Below, in pieces: positions 26,187 to 34,425 of a stretch of 64,000 bases of DNA. The notes under the pieces are model-generated. The model was given only the letters and a program-made list of their open reading frames with translations. It was not told the origin of the DNA and ran no database searches. Each line of letters begins with the position of its first letter. Within the stretch, counting starts at the first letter, position 1. A program made the position numbers and the translations under genes. The stretch is from Mycobacterium sp. KBS0706 (GTDB taxonomy: Bacteria > Pseudomonadota > Alphaproteobacteria > DSM-16000 > Inquilinaceae): positions 118,543 to 182,542 of the forward strand of contig NZ_VCCH02000004.1 in NCBI RefSeq assembly GCF_005938675.2. The letters run 5' to 3'.

Positions 26187-28027
26187 GGCGCCTCTGGATC
26201 CCCGGCGCGCTGGTCGCGGCCGTCATCCTGCTGGCGCTGCTGGCGCCGTGGCTGGGCCTGGCGGACCCGGTCAAGCAGGACATCGCCCAGCGCCTGGCCG
26301 GGCCGATGCCGGGGTCGCCGCTGGGCCGTGACGAGTTCGGCCGCGACGTGCTGTCCCGCCTGATCTGGGGCGCGCGCACCAGCCTGGGCGTCGCCTTCGC
26401 CGCCGCCGCGATCGCCGGCATCATCGGCACCGCGCTCGGGCTGGTCGGCGGCTGGTTCCGCGGCATCGGCGAGTTGCTGACGGTGCGCAGCATGGACATC
26501 ATCCTGTGCTTCCCGCCGGTGCTGCTGGCGCTGCTGGTCGTCACCCTGCTGGGCCCCGGCGCCGGCACGCTGATCCTGGTGCTGTCCGTGCTGTACCTGC
26601 CCGGCTTCGCCCGGGTGACCTATGCCGAGGTGCTGTCGGCCCGCAGCCACGACTATGTCGAGGCGGTGCGCGCCCTGGGCGCCCCGACCGGCCGCATCCT
26701 GCTGCGCACCGTGCTGCCCAACATCGCCGGGCCGGTGCTGGTGCAGCTGTCGCTCGCCGTCGCCGCCGCCGTGGTGCTGGAAAGCGGCCTGTCCTTCCTC
26801 GGCCTCGGCGTGGTGCCGCCCGCCCCGTCCTGGGGCCTGATGATCCGCGGCGCCCGCGCAACGATGGAGCAGTCCCCGCTGCTGCTGCTGTGGCCCTGCG
26901 CGGCGCTGAGCCTGACCATCCTGGCGATGAACCTGCTGTGCGACGCGCTGCGCGACGCGGTCGACCCGCGCACGCCGGCCGCCCGCCCCCGCCTGCGCCT
27001 GATCGACCGGATGCTGCCCGGGCTGCTGCCGCCACCGGCGCAGACCGACGCCGTGCTGGACCTGCAGGGCCTGACGGTCGAGATCGCCACCCCGCGCGGC
27101 GTCATCCGGCCGGTCGAGGACGTTTCGCTGTCGGTCCGCCCCGGCGAGACCATGGCCATCGTCGGCGAGAGCGGCTCCGGCAAATCGGTCACCGCCACCG
27201 CCCTGATGGGGCTGCTGCCGCCGACGGCCCGGCCGGTCGCCGGCGCCGCCTGGCTGGGCGAGCGCGACCTGCTGCGGCTGGGCGAGCCGGCCCTGCGGGC
27301 CCTGCGCGGCGGCGCCATGGCCATGGTGTTCCAGGACCCGATGAGCAGCCTGAACCCGGTGCACCGTGTCGGCGACCAGGTGGCCGAGGCGATCCGGGCC
27401 CATCGCGCGATGACGGCCAAGGCGGCGCGGACCGAGGCGCTGGGCCTGTTCCGCCGCGTCGGCATCGCCGACCCGGAGCGGCGGCTGGACGCCTGGCCGC
27501 ACGAGCTGTCGGGCGGCATGCGGCAGCGGGTGATGATCGCCATGGCGCTGGCCAACCGCCCGGGCCTGCTGATCGCCGACGAGCCGACCACCGCGCTGGA
27601 CGTCACCGTCCAGGCCCAGATCCTGGACCTGCTGGCCGAGCTGCAGCGCGAGACCGGCACGGCGATGATCTTCATCACCCACAGCCTGGGCGTCGTCGCC
27701 GAGATCGCCGACCGGGTCACGGTGATGTATGCGGGGCAGGTGGTCGAGCAGGGCGACGTCGCCGCGGTCTTCGCAGCCCCCCTGCACCCCTACACCCGCG
27801 CCCTGCTGGCGGCGACGCCCGACGGCGACGGCCAGCCCGCCGGCATCCCCGGCGTGGTGCCGCAGCCCCATGCCTTCCCGACCGGCTGCCGCTTCGCGCC
27901 GCGCTGCAGCCATGCCGTGGCGGCCTGCGAAGCGGCGCCCGTGATGCTCGACGAGACGCAGGGCGGCCGGCTGACGCGCTGCATCCGCTGGCCGGATCTG
28001 GCGAACGGAGCGGAGTGCGCGGCATGA
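26183..28027 (+). CDS. fused ABC permease (DppC type) and ATPase (DppD type)
   Basis: One 614-residue protein combines what are usually two. Residues 1-275 are a DppC-type permease (GRDEFGRDVLSRLIWGARTS, then the EAA loop DYVEAVRALGAPTGRILLRTVLPN). After a short Pro/Ala linker (about 272-290), residues 290-614 are a complete ATPase: Walker A GESGSGKS, signature LSGGMRQR, Walker B LLIADEPTTALD, switch His in TH, and the C-terminal oligopeptide-type domain with Cys residues (CRFAPRCSHA..AC). The reading frame is continuous with no stop at the junction, so it looks like a true fusion rather than an error. It pairs with the separate DppF-type ATPase that overlaps its end by four bases. Confidence 0.93.
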   Translation: MRRLWIPGALVAAVILLALLAPWLGLADPVKQDIAQRLAGPMPGSPLGRDEFGRDVLSRLIWGARTSLGVAFAAAAIAGIIGTALGLVGGWFRGIGELLTVRSMDIILCFPPVLLALLVVTLLGPGAGTLILVLSVLYLPGFARVTYAEVLSARSHDYVEAVRALGAPTGRILLRTVLPNIAGPVLVQLSLAVAAAVVLESGLSFLGLGVVPPAPSWGLMIRGARATMEQSPLLLLWPCAALSLTILAMNLLCDALRDAVDPRTPAARPRLRLIDRMLPGLLPPPAQTDAVLDLQGLTVEIATPRGVIRPVEDVSLSVRPGETMAIVGESGSGKSVTATALMGLLPPTARPVAGAAWLGERDLLRLGEPALRALRGGAMAMVFQDPMSSLNPVHRVGDQVAEAIRAHRAMTAKAARTEALGLFRRVGIADPERRLDAWPHELSGGMRQRVMIAMALANRPGLLIADEPTTALDVTVQAQILDLLAELQRETGTAMIFITHSLGVVAEIADRVTVMYAGQVVEQGDVAAVFAAPLHPYTRALLAATPDGDGQPAGIPGVVPQPHAFPTGCRFAPRCSHAVAACEAAPVMLDETQGGRLTRCIRWPDLANGAECAA

Positions 28028-29007
28028 TCCCCCCATCGACGACGCCGCTGGTCGAGGCCAGGGGCCTGTCCAAGATCTTCCACACCGGCGGCCTGTTCCG
28101 GCGCGGCCGGTTTGTGCAGGCCGTGCGCGGGGTGGATGCCGGCGTGGCCCGTGGCGAGGCGCTGGGCGTCGTCGGCGAATCCGGATCGGGCAAGAGCACG
28201 CTGGGCCGGATGATGCTGGGGCTGATGCCGGCCAGCGCGGGGACGGTCAGCTTCGACGGCCGGCCGCTGGGCCGCCCCTCCGGCCGCGACTGGCGGGCGC
28301 TGCGCCGGCGCATGCAGATCGTGTTCCAGGATCCCTATGGCAGCCTCGACCCGCGCCGCCGGGTCGGGGCGCAGATCGCCGACGGCCTGGCCATCCACCG
28401 CGTCGGCGACGCCGCGGAGCGCGACGGCCGCGTGGCCGGGCTGCTCGAACGCGTCGGTCTCGACCCCAGCCATGCCCAGCGCTACCCGCACGAATTCTCC
28501 GGCGGCCAGCGCCAGCGCATCGGCCTGGCCCGCGCCCTGGCCAGCGGGCCGGACTTCCTGGTCGCCGACGAGCCGGTGTCGGCGCTGGACGTCTCGATCC
28601 AGGCCCAGATCGTGCAGCTGCTGGCCGAGCTGCGCCGCGACCTGGGGCTGGCCCTGCTGTTCATCAGCCACGACCTGCCGGTGGTGCGGCATCTCTGCGA
28701 CCGGGTGATCGTGATGTATCTCGGCCGGGTGATGGAGGAAGGCCCGGCCGAGGCGGTCTTCACCAGCCCGGCCCACCCCTACACCCGGGCCCTGATCTCG
28801 GCGACGCCGCAGCTGCACCCGGACCGACGCGCCGACCGCATCCTCCTGGCCGGCGAACCGCCGAGCCCGTCCAACCCGCCCTCCGGCTGCGTCTTCCGCA
28901 CCCGCTGCGCCCATGCGCGGCCGGCCTGTGCGGAGGCGGTGCCGGAGCTGCGCCCCCACGGCGAAGCCCGCCGTGTCGCCTGCATCCGGGCCGAGGAGAT
29001 CGCCTGA
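28024..29007 (+). CDS. ABC importer ATPase (DppF type)
   Basis: A 327-residue cytoplasmic ATPase, second nucleotide-binding subunit of the peptide-type importer. Walker A is GESGSGKST, the signature FSGGQRQR, Walker B FLVADEPVSALD. The C-terminus has the oligopeptide-transporter extension with PSNPPSGCVFRTRC and further Cys (C.HARPAC), which in the DppD/DppF families can bind an iron-sulfur cluster. The start ATG at 28024 overlaps the stop of the fusion gene. The frame upstream is open far into the fusion gene but that part is a shadow. Confidence 0.95.
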   Translation: MIPPSTTPLVEARGLSKIFHTGGLFRRGRFVQAVRGVDAGVARGEALGVVGESGSGKSTLGRMMLGLMPASAGTVSFDGRPLGRPSGRDWRALRRRMQIVFQDPYGSLDPRRRVGAQIADGLAIHRVGDAAERDGRVAGLLERVGLDPSHAQRYPHEFSGGQRQRIGLARALASGPDFLVADEPVSALDVSIQAQIVQLLAELRRDLGLALLFISHDLPVVRHLCDRVIVMYLGRVMEEGPAEAVFTSPAHPYTRALISATPQLHPDRRADRILLAGEPPSPSNPPSGCVFRTRCAHARPACAEAVPELRPHGEARRVACIRAEEIA

Positions 29008-29053
29008 ATGACGATCCGGCCCGACCACCGACCTGCCGACGAGGAGTAGAGCT

Positions 29054-29878
29054 TTGGCCGCGAAGACGGAACCGAAGGTGCATATGGGCACCATCACGGG
29101 CGGCGAGGCCCGCGACATCCTGGCCCGGAACCCGGTGATCCTGCTGCCGATGGGCAGCCATGAGGATCAGGGCCCGCACGCGCCGATGGGCGACTACCTG
29201 CTGGCCGAGAAGATCGCCGAGCTGGCCGCCATCCGCGCCAGCGAGCGCGGCGTCCGCACCCTGGTGGCGCCGGTGCTGCCCTATGGCGGCGTCGACTGGT
29301 TCGCCCCGATGATCGGCGGCATCGCCCTGAGCCAGGCGACGCTGACCAGCGTCATCGCCGAGATGGTCGGCTCGCTGCACAAGACCGGCCTGACCCGCAT
29401 CGTCGTCATCAACGGCCATGGCGGCAATGTCGGGCCGATCGCCGAGGTGGCGCGCGGCCTGTACCTGCGTGACGGCACGGTGCTGCCGAGCCTGTATCTG
29501 TGGCGCATCGGCTACGGCCTGCTGCCCGGCATCGTCGGGGCCGAGAATTCCGCCAAGGTCGCAGGCCACGGTGCCGACCCGCTGACCAGCATCGGCCTGC
29601 ACCTGTTCCCGGAGCTGATGCGCCCGGAGATGATGCCGACGGAGCGGCCGGCGAAGCGCGACCCGGTGCTGGACCTGCCCTTCACCGGGCTCGGCACCGC
29701 CAGCTTCGACGGCGCCGAGATCGGCATGCCGAACCAGTATGACGAGGTCTACACCCTCGGCGTCGGCAAGGGCGACCCGCGCCTGTGCTCGGCCGAGACC
29801 GGCGCGGCTCTGACCGAGAAGCTGACCGAGATCTGCGCCCGCTTCGTCGCCCATTTCGCCGGCAAGGTCGCGGCCTGA
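29054..29878 (+). CDS. creatininase-family amidohydrolase
   Basis: A 274-residue metal-dependent amidohydrolase of the creatininase family, which cleaves cyclic or linear amides. The metal motifs are present: GSHEDQGPHAPMGDY (E37, H42, D47) and NGHGGN (around 121-126). The family normally has GS.EQHGPHLPL; here HEDQ replaces EQH, but the metal-binding His and Asp remain. The start is TTG at 29054, supported by GAGGAG seven bases before it; ATG 29084 would cut ten residues. It stands between the two ABC importers, 46 bases after the first. The substrate is unknown; family members act on creatinine, mycofactocin precursor, formamides and inosose derivatives. Confidence 0.88.
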   Translation: MAAKTEPKVHMGTITGGEARDILARNPVILLPMGSHEDQGPHAPMGDYLLAEKIAELAAIRASERGVRTLVAPVLPYGGVDWFAPMIGGIALSQATLTSVIAEMVGSLHKTGLTRIVVINGHGGNVGPIAEVARGLYLRDGTVLPSLYLWRIGYGLLPGIVGAENSAKVAGHGADPLTSIGLHLFPELMRPEMMPTERPAKRDPVLDLPFTGLGTASFDGAEIGMPNQYDEVYTLGVGKGDPRLCSAETGAALTEKLTEICARFVAHFAGKVAA

Positions 29879-29936
29879 GGGCTGCAAAGACGAGATCAAT
29901 GCTGCCCCGGACGGGGCCAACAAAGGGGGCTTCCAG

Positions 29937-30995
29937 ATGCTGACGCGCCGTCTCCTGCTGCAGACCGGGGTCGCGACCCTCGCGGCCCCGGCCATCCTCC
30001 GGGCCCAGTCGCCTGCCGGCCAGATCCGGCTGATGGCCTATGCCGACGGCACCTTCCAGGACAATTACGTCGAGACCGTCATCGAGCCGTTCCAGCAGGC
30101 TTTCCCGGGCGTGGAGGTCGCCTATGCGCCCGGCGGCACCTCGGCCGAGATGCTGGGCAACATCCGCGCCCAGAAGGCGGACCCGCAGATCGACGTCACC
30201 ATCATGGACGTCACCGCGTCGAACATCGGCAATGCCGAGGGGCTGTTCGACAAGCTGAGCCCGGCCGAGGTGCCGTCGCTGGAGGAGCTGGTCCCCGAGG
30301 CCCGCGCCGCCGGCGGCGAGTTCGGCCCGGCCGTGACCTTCGACCATCTGGTGCTGGTGACCGACGCCCAGAACCTGCAGCCCCCGCTCGCCAGCCTGGC
30401 CGACCTGTGGCGCCCGGACCTGAAGGGGCAGCTGGCGATCAGCGCCCCGCCGAACATCCAGGGCCTGGCCCTGACCGTGATGGTCGAGAAGATGCTGGGC
30501 GGCGACTACCGGCAATCGGTCGACCAGGCGATCGCCAAGCTGGCCGAGCTGGCGCCGTCGGTGAACACCTGGAACCCCAATCCCGACGGCTATTCCCTGA
30601 TCCAGAACGGCATCGTCCGCGTCGCCACCGGCTGGAACGCGCGGTCGCAGCGCAAGATCGACGAGACCCAGGGCAAGCTCGGCGCGCTGCTGCCGCCGGA
30701 GGGCTCGGTGTTCCAGATCAACACCATCAACCTGACCGCCGGCTCGAAGAACCGCGCCACGGCCGTTGCCTTCATCAACCACGCCCTGTCGCAGCAGGCC
30801 CAGAAGGCCTTCACCGAGCGCGTGTTCTACGCGCCGACCAACGGCAAGGCGCAGATCGATCCCAAGGCGCTGGCCCGCACCGCCGCCGCGCCGGAGAACC
30901 GCAGCCGCATGATCGAGGTGGACTGGAGCGAGATCGTCAAGGTGCGCGACAAGTGGAACAACCGCTGGCGCCGCGAAGTGATTTCGGCCGGCTGA
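29937..30995 (+). CDS. ABC importer substrate-binding protein (spermidine/putrescine type)
   Basis: A 352-residue periplasmic binding protein of the PotD/PotF-like family. The signal peptide has a twin Arg (MLTRRLLLQTGVATLAAPAIL, cleavage after RAQ). Family marks are the N-terminal LMAYADGTFQDNYVETVI segment and the C-terminal KAFTERVFYAPTN. AAAGGGGG precedes the ATG. Four bases separate it from the ATPase gene. It belongs with the three genes that follow; polyamines, iron chelates and thiamine-like compounds are all carried by relatives, so the ligand is open. Confidence 0.92.
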   Translation: MLTRRLLLQTGVATLAAPAILRAQSPAGQIRLMAYADGTFQDNYVETVIEPFQQAFPGVEVAYAPGGTSAEMLGNIRAQKADPQIDVTIMDVTASNIGNAEGLFDKLSPAEVPSLEELVPEARAAGGEFGPAVTFDHLVLVTDAQNLQPPLASLADLWRPDLKGQLAISAPPNIQGLALTVMVEKMLGGDYRQSVDQAIAKLAELAPSVNTWNPNPDGYSLIQNGIVRVATGWNARSQRKIDETQGKLGALLPPEGSVFQINTINLTAGSKNRATAVAFINHALSQQAQKAFTERVFYAPTNGKAQIDPKALARTAAAPENRSRMIEVDWSEIVKVRDKWNNRWRREVISAG

Positions 30996-30999
30996 TCCG

Positions 31000-32055
31000 A
31001 TGAGCTACCTCCAGCTGCAGGGCCTGGCCAAGCACTATGGCAGTTTCGTCGCGGTCGACGACGTCTCGCTGACCGTCGGCCGGGGCGAGGCGGTGGCGCT
31101 GCTCGGCCCGTCCGGCTGCGGCAAGACCACGACGCTGCGGATGCTGGCCGGGCTGATCGCGCCGGATGGCGGCACCATCCGGGTCGACGGCGCCGACATC
31201 ACCCGCGAGCCGGCGCATCGCCGCAACATGGGCTACGTCTTCCAGTCCTACGCGCTGTTCCCGCATCTGAGCGTGGCACGCAATGTCGGCTTCGGGCTGG
31301 AGGAGCGGCGGGTGCCGCGCGCCGAGGCCGCCGCCCGGGTCGAGGAGGCGCTGGCCATGGTCCGCCTCGGCGCGCTGGGCGGTCGCCGCCCGCGCGAGCT
31401 GTCGGGCGGCCAGCAGCAGCGCGTGGCGCTGGCGCGGGCCCTGGTGGTCCGGCCGTCGGTGCTGCTGCTCGACGAATCCCTGTCCAACCTCGACGCCAAG
31501 CTGCGCGACGCGATGCGGCACGAGATCCGCGACATCCAGCGGTCGCTCGGCATCACCACGCTGTTCGTCACCCATGACCAGGTCGAGGCGCTGACCATGT
31601 GCGACCGGATCGCGGTGATGAACCGCGGCCGGGTCGAGCAGGTGGGGGCGCCGGAGGACATCTACGAACGCCCGGCGACGCGCTTCGTCGCCGATTTCGT
31701 CGGCCGCGCCAACATCCTGCCGGCGACGCGGGATGCCGACGGGCGCCTGGCGCTGTGGGGCACGACGCTGCCGGTCGCGGCCCCGCCGGCGGGCGAGATC
31801 GACATCTTCGTCCGGCCGCAGCGCATCCGCCTGGCCCCGGTCTCCGAGCCGGCGTCGGAGGGCGTGGCCCGCATCCGCGGCCAGGTCTCGCACAGCGTCT
31901 TCATCGGCGACCGGATCGAGGTCGTGGTCGAGGGAGCCGGCGGCCAGCTGAGCGTCGAGATGCCGTCCGGCCAGCGCCCGCCGGCCGAGGGCATTGAGGT
32001 CGCGGCGATCTGGCCGGTCGAGGACACGCTGGTGTTCCCGCGCGAGGCGCCATGA
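31000..32055 (+). CDS. ABC importer ATPase (PotA type)
   Basis: A 351-residue ATPase. Walker A is GPSGCGKTT, the Q loop lies in GYVFQSYALFPH, the signature is LSGGQQQR and Walker B LLLDESLSNLD. The usual Pro after Asp-Glu is Ser here, a mild change. The C-terminal TOBE-type domain (about 250-351) is present, as in the MalK/PotA group. The start lies four bases after the binding-protein stop and the end overlaps the next gene (ATGA). It drives the second importer of the operon; it could in principle also serve other permeases in the cell. Confidence 0.94.
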   Translation: MSYLQLQGLAKHYGSFVAVDDVSLTVGRGEAVALLGPSGCGKTTTLRMLAGLIAPDGGTIRVDGADITREPAHRRNMGYVFQSYALFPHLSVARNVGFGLEERRVPRAEAAARVEEALAMVRLGALGGRRPRELSGGQQQRVALARALVVRPSVLLLDESLSNLDAKLRDAMRHEIRDIQRSLGITTLFVTHDQVEALTMCDRIAVMNRGRVEQVGAPEDIYERPATRFVADFVGRANILPATRDADGRLALWGTTLPVAAPPAGEIDIFVRPQRIRLAPVSEPASEGVARIRGQVSHSVFIGDRIEVVVEGAGGQLSVEMPSGQRPPAEGIEVAAIWPVEDTLVFPREAP

Positions 32056-32942
32056 CCGACGCCCTGCACCCCCTCGCCGCCGAACGCCCTGCCCTGCCCC
32101 GCGGCCGGCGCCTGCCGCTGCCCCTGCTGGTGCTGCCGGCGGCGCTGTTCGTGCTCGCCATCTATCTCTGGCCGACGCTCGGGCTGTTCCGCACCGCCTT
32201 CAACGAGGTCGGGCCGACCGGCGCGATGGTCGAGGCCTGGTCGCTGCAGACCGCGAAGGATGTCTTCTCGGATTCCTTCACGGCCGAGCTGACCCTCAAT
32301 TCCCTCTGGCTGTCGCTGGTGGCGACCGCCCTGGCGCTGGCGCTGTCCTACCCGGTGGCGCTGTTCCTGTTCCGCACCAAATCGCGTTTCCGCGGCCTGC
32401 TGGCCGTGGTCGCGATCATGCCGATGCTGGTGTCCGGCGTGGTGCGCATCTTCGGCTGGCTGGCCATCCTCGGCGACCGCGGCCTGGTCAACGGCATCGC
32501 CCAGTGGCTGGGGCTGATCAGCACGCCGATGCGGCTGGTGTTCAACTGGACCGGCGTCACCATCGGCCTGGCCGAGAGCATCATGCCCTACATGATCCTG
32601 GCGCTGCTGGCCGGGTTCGGGCGCCTGGACCGCACGCTGGAGGAGGCGGCGCGCAGCCTGGGCGCCACACCGCTGCGCTGCTTCCTGCGCGTCACCCTGC
32701 CGCTGAGCCTGCCGGCCATCGCGCTGGCCGCGGGCCTGGGCTTCGTGCTGTCGATGTCGTCCTACATCACGCCCAGGCTGATGGGCGGCGGCCGCATTTT
32801 CGTGCTGGCGACCGAGATCTACGAGCAGGCGACCACCAACACCAACTGGCCGGTGGCCGCGGTGCTGGCGATCTACACGCTGGTGCTGCTGCTGGCCCTG
32901 GCCGTCGTGGCCCGGCTGGCGGCGCGGAGGCTGCAGCGATGA
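32052..32942 (+). CDS. ABC importer permease (PotB type)
   Basis: A 296-residue permease with six predicted membrane helices. The coupling loop is RTLEEAARSLGATPLRCFLRVTLP, a clear EAA motif. The N-terminal tail is Pro-rich and cytoplasmic. Its start overlaps the ATPase stop by four bases and its stop overlaps the PotC-type gene by four, the common arrangement potABC. It forms the membrane channel of the second importer with the following permease. Confidence 0.94.
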   Translation: MTDALHPLAAERPALPRGRRLPLPLLVLPAALFVLAIYLWPTLGLFRTAFNEVGPTGAMVEAWSLQTAKDVFSDSFTAELTLNSLWLSLVATALALALSYPVALFLFRTKSRFRGLLAVVAIMPMLVSGVVRIFGWLAILGDRGLVNGIAQWLGLISTPMRLVFNWTGVTIGLAESIMPYMILALLAGFGRLDRTLEEAARSLGATPLRCFLRVTLPLSLPAIALAAGLGFVLSMSSYITPRLMGGGRIFVLATEIYEQATTNTNWPVAAVLAIYTLVLLLALAVVARLAARRLQR

Positions 32943-33727
32943 ACGGCGCCGGCCGCGTCCTCTCCACCCTCGCCGGCATCGTCTACGCCATGATCCTGGC
33001 GCCCATCGTCGTGGTGGTGGCGCTGGCCTTCTCCGCCGACGACTTCATCGTCTTCCCGCCCTCGGGCTACTCGTTCCGCTGGTTCCAGGCGCTGGCCGGC
33101 AACGGGCCGCTCCTGGACGCGCTGATGCTGAGCGCGCAGATCGCCTGCGTGGTCACGGCGCTGTCGCTGCTGCTGGGCGTGCCGGCGGCGCTGGCCCTGA
33201 ACAAGGGCAGCTTCCCCGGCCGCGAGGCGCTGCAGGGCTTCTTCCTGGCGCCGCTGCTGCTGCCGACGCTGATCATCGGCCTGGCGCTGCTGCTGTTCTT
33301 CACGCCGCTGCACCTGACCGCCACACTGCCCGGCCTGGTGCTGGGCCACATGATCGTGACCCTGCCCTTCGTCATCCGGATGATGACGACCGCCTTCTCC
33401 ACCCTGCCGGACGACATCGAGGCCGCGGCCGCCACGTTGGGCGCCACGCCCTGGCGGGTGGTGTGCCGGGTCACCCTGCCGCTGGCCGCACCCGGCCTGG
33501 TCGCCTGCGGGGCCTTGTCCTTCCTGCTGTCCTTCGACGAGACCGTGATCTCGCTGTTCATCGCCGGGCCGCGCGCCTCGACCCTGCCGGTCGAGATGGT
33601 GCGCTACGTCGAAGGCCGCACCGACCCGATGGTCGCGGCCCTGTCGGTCGTGCTGATCGCCGCGACCCTTCTCGTCGTCATTCTGGTCGAACGTCTCGTC
33701 GGCGTCGCGCGCGCCGTCGGCAACTAG
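32939..33727 (+). CDS. ABC importer permease (PotC type)
   Basis: A 262-residue permease starting at an ATG that overlaps the previous stop. It has six predicted helices and the EAA loop DIEAAAATLGATPWRVVCRVTLP. FDETVISLFI near the end is characteristic of PotC relatives. Translation in the same frame upstream into potB is a shadow. Ten bases separate its stop from the RraA-like gene, so the enzyme genes are in the same transcription unit. Confidence 0.94.
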   Translation: MNGAGRVLSTLAGIVYAMILAPIVVVVALAFSADDFIVFPPSGYSFRWFQALAGNGPLLDALMLSAQIACVVTALSLLLGVPAALALNKGSFPGREALQGFFLAPLLLPTLIIGLALLLFFTPLHLTATLPGLVLGHMIVTLPFVIRMMTTAFSTLPDDIEAAAATLGATPWRVVCRVTLPLAAPGLVACGALSFLLSFDETVISLFIAGPRASTLPVEMVRYVEGRTDPMVAALSVVLIAATLLVVILVERLVGVARAVGN

Positions 33728-33737
33728 GGAAAGCCAC

Positions 33738-34415
33738 ATGCCCGATTACCGCATCGCCCCCATGCCGCAGCAGATTTCCCCCGCTTTGGTGGAGAAGCTG
33801 CGCCGCGTCGAGACCGCGACCATCGGCCATTCCCAGCATTGGGGCTTCATGGACCGGGGCATCCAGCCGCTGCTGCGCGGCAAGCGCATCGCCGGCGCGG
33901 CCGTGACCCTGGCCATCCCGGGCCAGGATTCGACCCTGCTGCATCACACGCTGGGCCTGCTGCGGCCGGGCGACATCCTGGTGGTCGACCGGCTGGGCGA
34001 CGACAAGCACGCCTGCTGGGGCGGCGGCGTCACCATCGCGGCCAAGGCGGCCGGCGCGGTCGGCGGCATCGTCGACGGGCCGTGCACCGACCTGGCCGAG
34101 ATCGAGGATTCGGACTTCCCGATGTGGTGCCGCGGCATGTCGCCGATCACCACCCGGCTGTACAACCTGGGCGGCACGCTGAACCTGCCGGTGTCCTGCG
34201 GCAACGTCCCGGTGCGGGCCGGCGACGTCATCCTGGCCGACGAATCCGGCGTGCTGGTGCTGCCGGCCGACCAGGCCGAGGCGATCGCCGACGCCGCGCT
34301 GGTGCGGCAGGAGCGCGGCGAGCGCAGCCAGGAGCGGGTCAAGGCCGGCGAAAAGCTGGGCGACATCTCCGGCGCCAGCCGTATGGTGCTGGAAGCCCTG
34401 AACCAGACCAGCTGA
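33738..34415 (+). CDS. RraA-like / HMG-aldolase-family protein
   Basis: A 225-residue cytoplasmic protein of the RraA fold, a family that includes class II 4-hydroxy-4-methyl-2-oxoglutarate aldolases and oxaloacetate decarboxylases as well as the RNase E inhibitor. The family motif DG.VRD appears here as DGPCTD: the metal Asp is kept, but the Arg that binds the oxoacid carboxylate is Thr, so chemistry may differ or be lost. The GNVPVRAGDVILADESGVLVLP block is normal for the family. It lies in the middle of the uptake and hydrolysis operon, ten bases from either neighbour, where an aldolase or decarboxylase for an oxoacid would make sense. Confidence 0.85.
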   Translation: MPDYRIAPMPQQISPALVEKLRRVETATIGHSQHWGFMDRGIQPLLRGKRIAGAAVTLAIPGQDSTLLHHTLGLLRPGDILVVDRLGDDKHACWGGGVTIAAKAAGAVGGIVDGPCTDLAEIEDSDFPMWCRGMSPITTRLYNLGGTLNLPVSCGNVPVRAGDVILADESGVLVLPADQAEAIADAALVRQERGERSQERVKAGEKLGDISGASRMVLEALNQTS

Positions 34416-34425
34416 GGCCAGCATC

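Noticed and set aside
26506..28023. Open frame upstream of the DppF-type ATPase in its own frame
   Set aside because: It overlaps the permease-ATPase fusion, lacks motifs and is Arg/Pro-rich; the real start overlaps the fusion stop at 28024.
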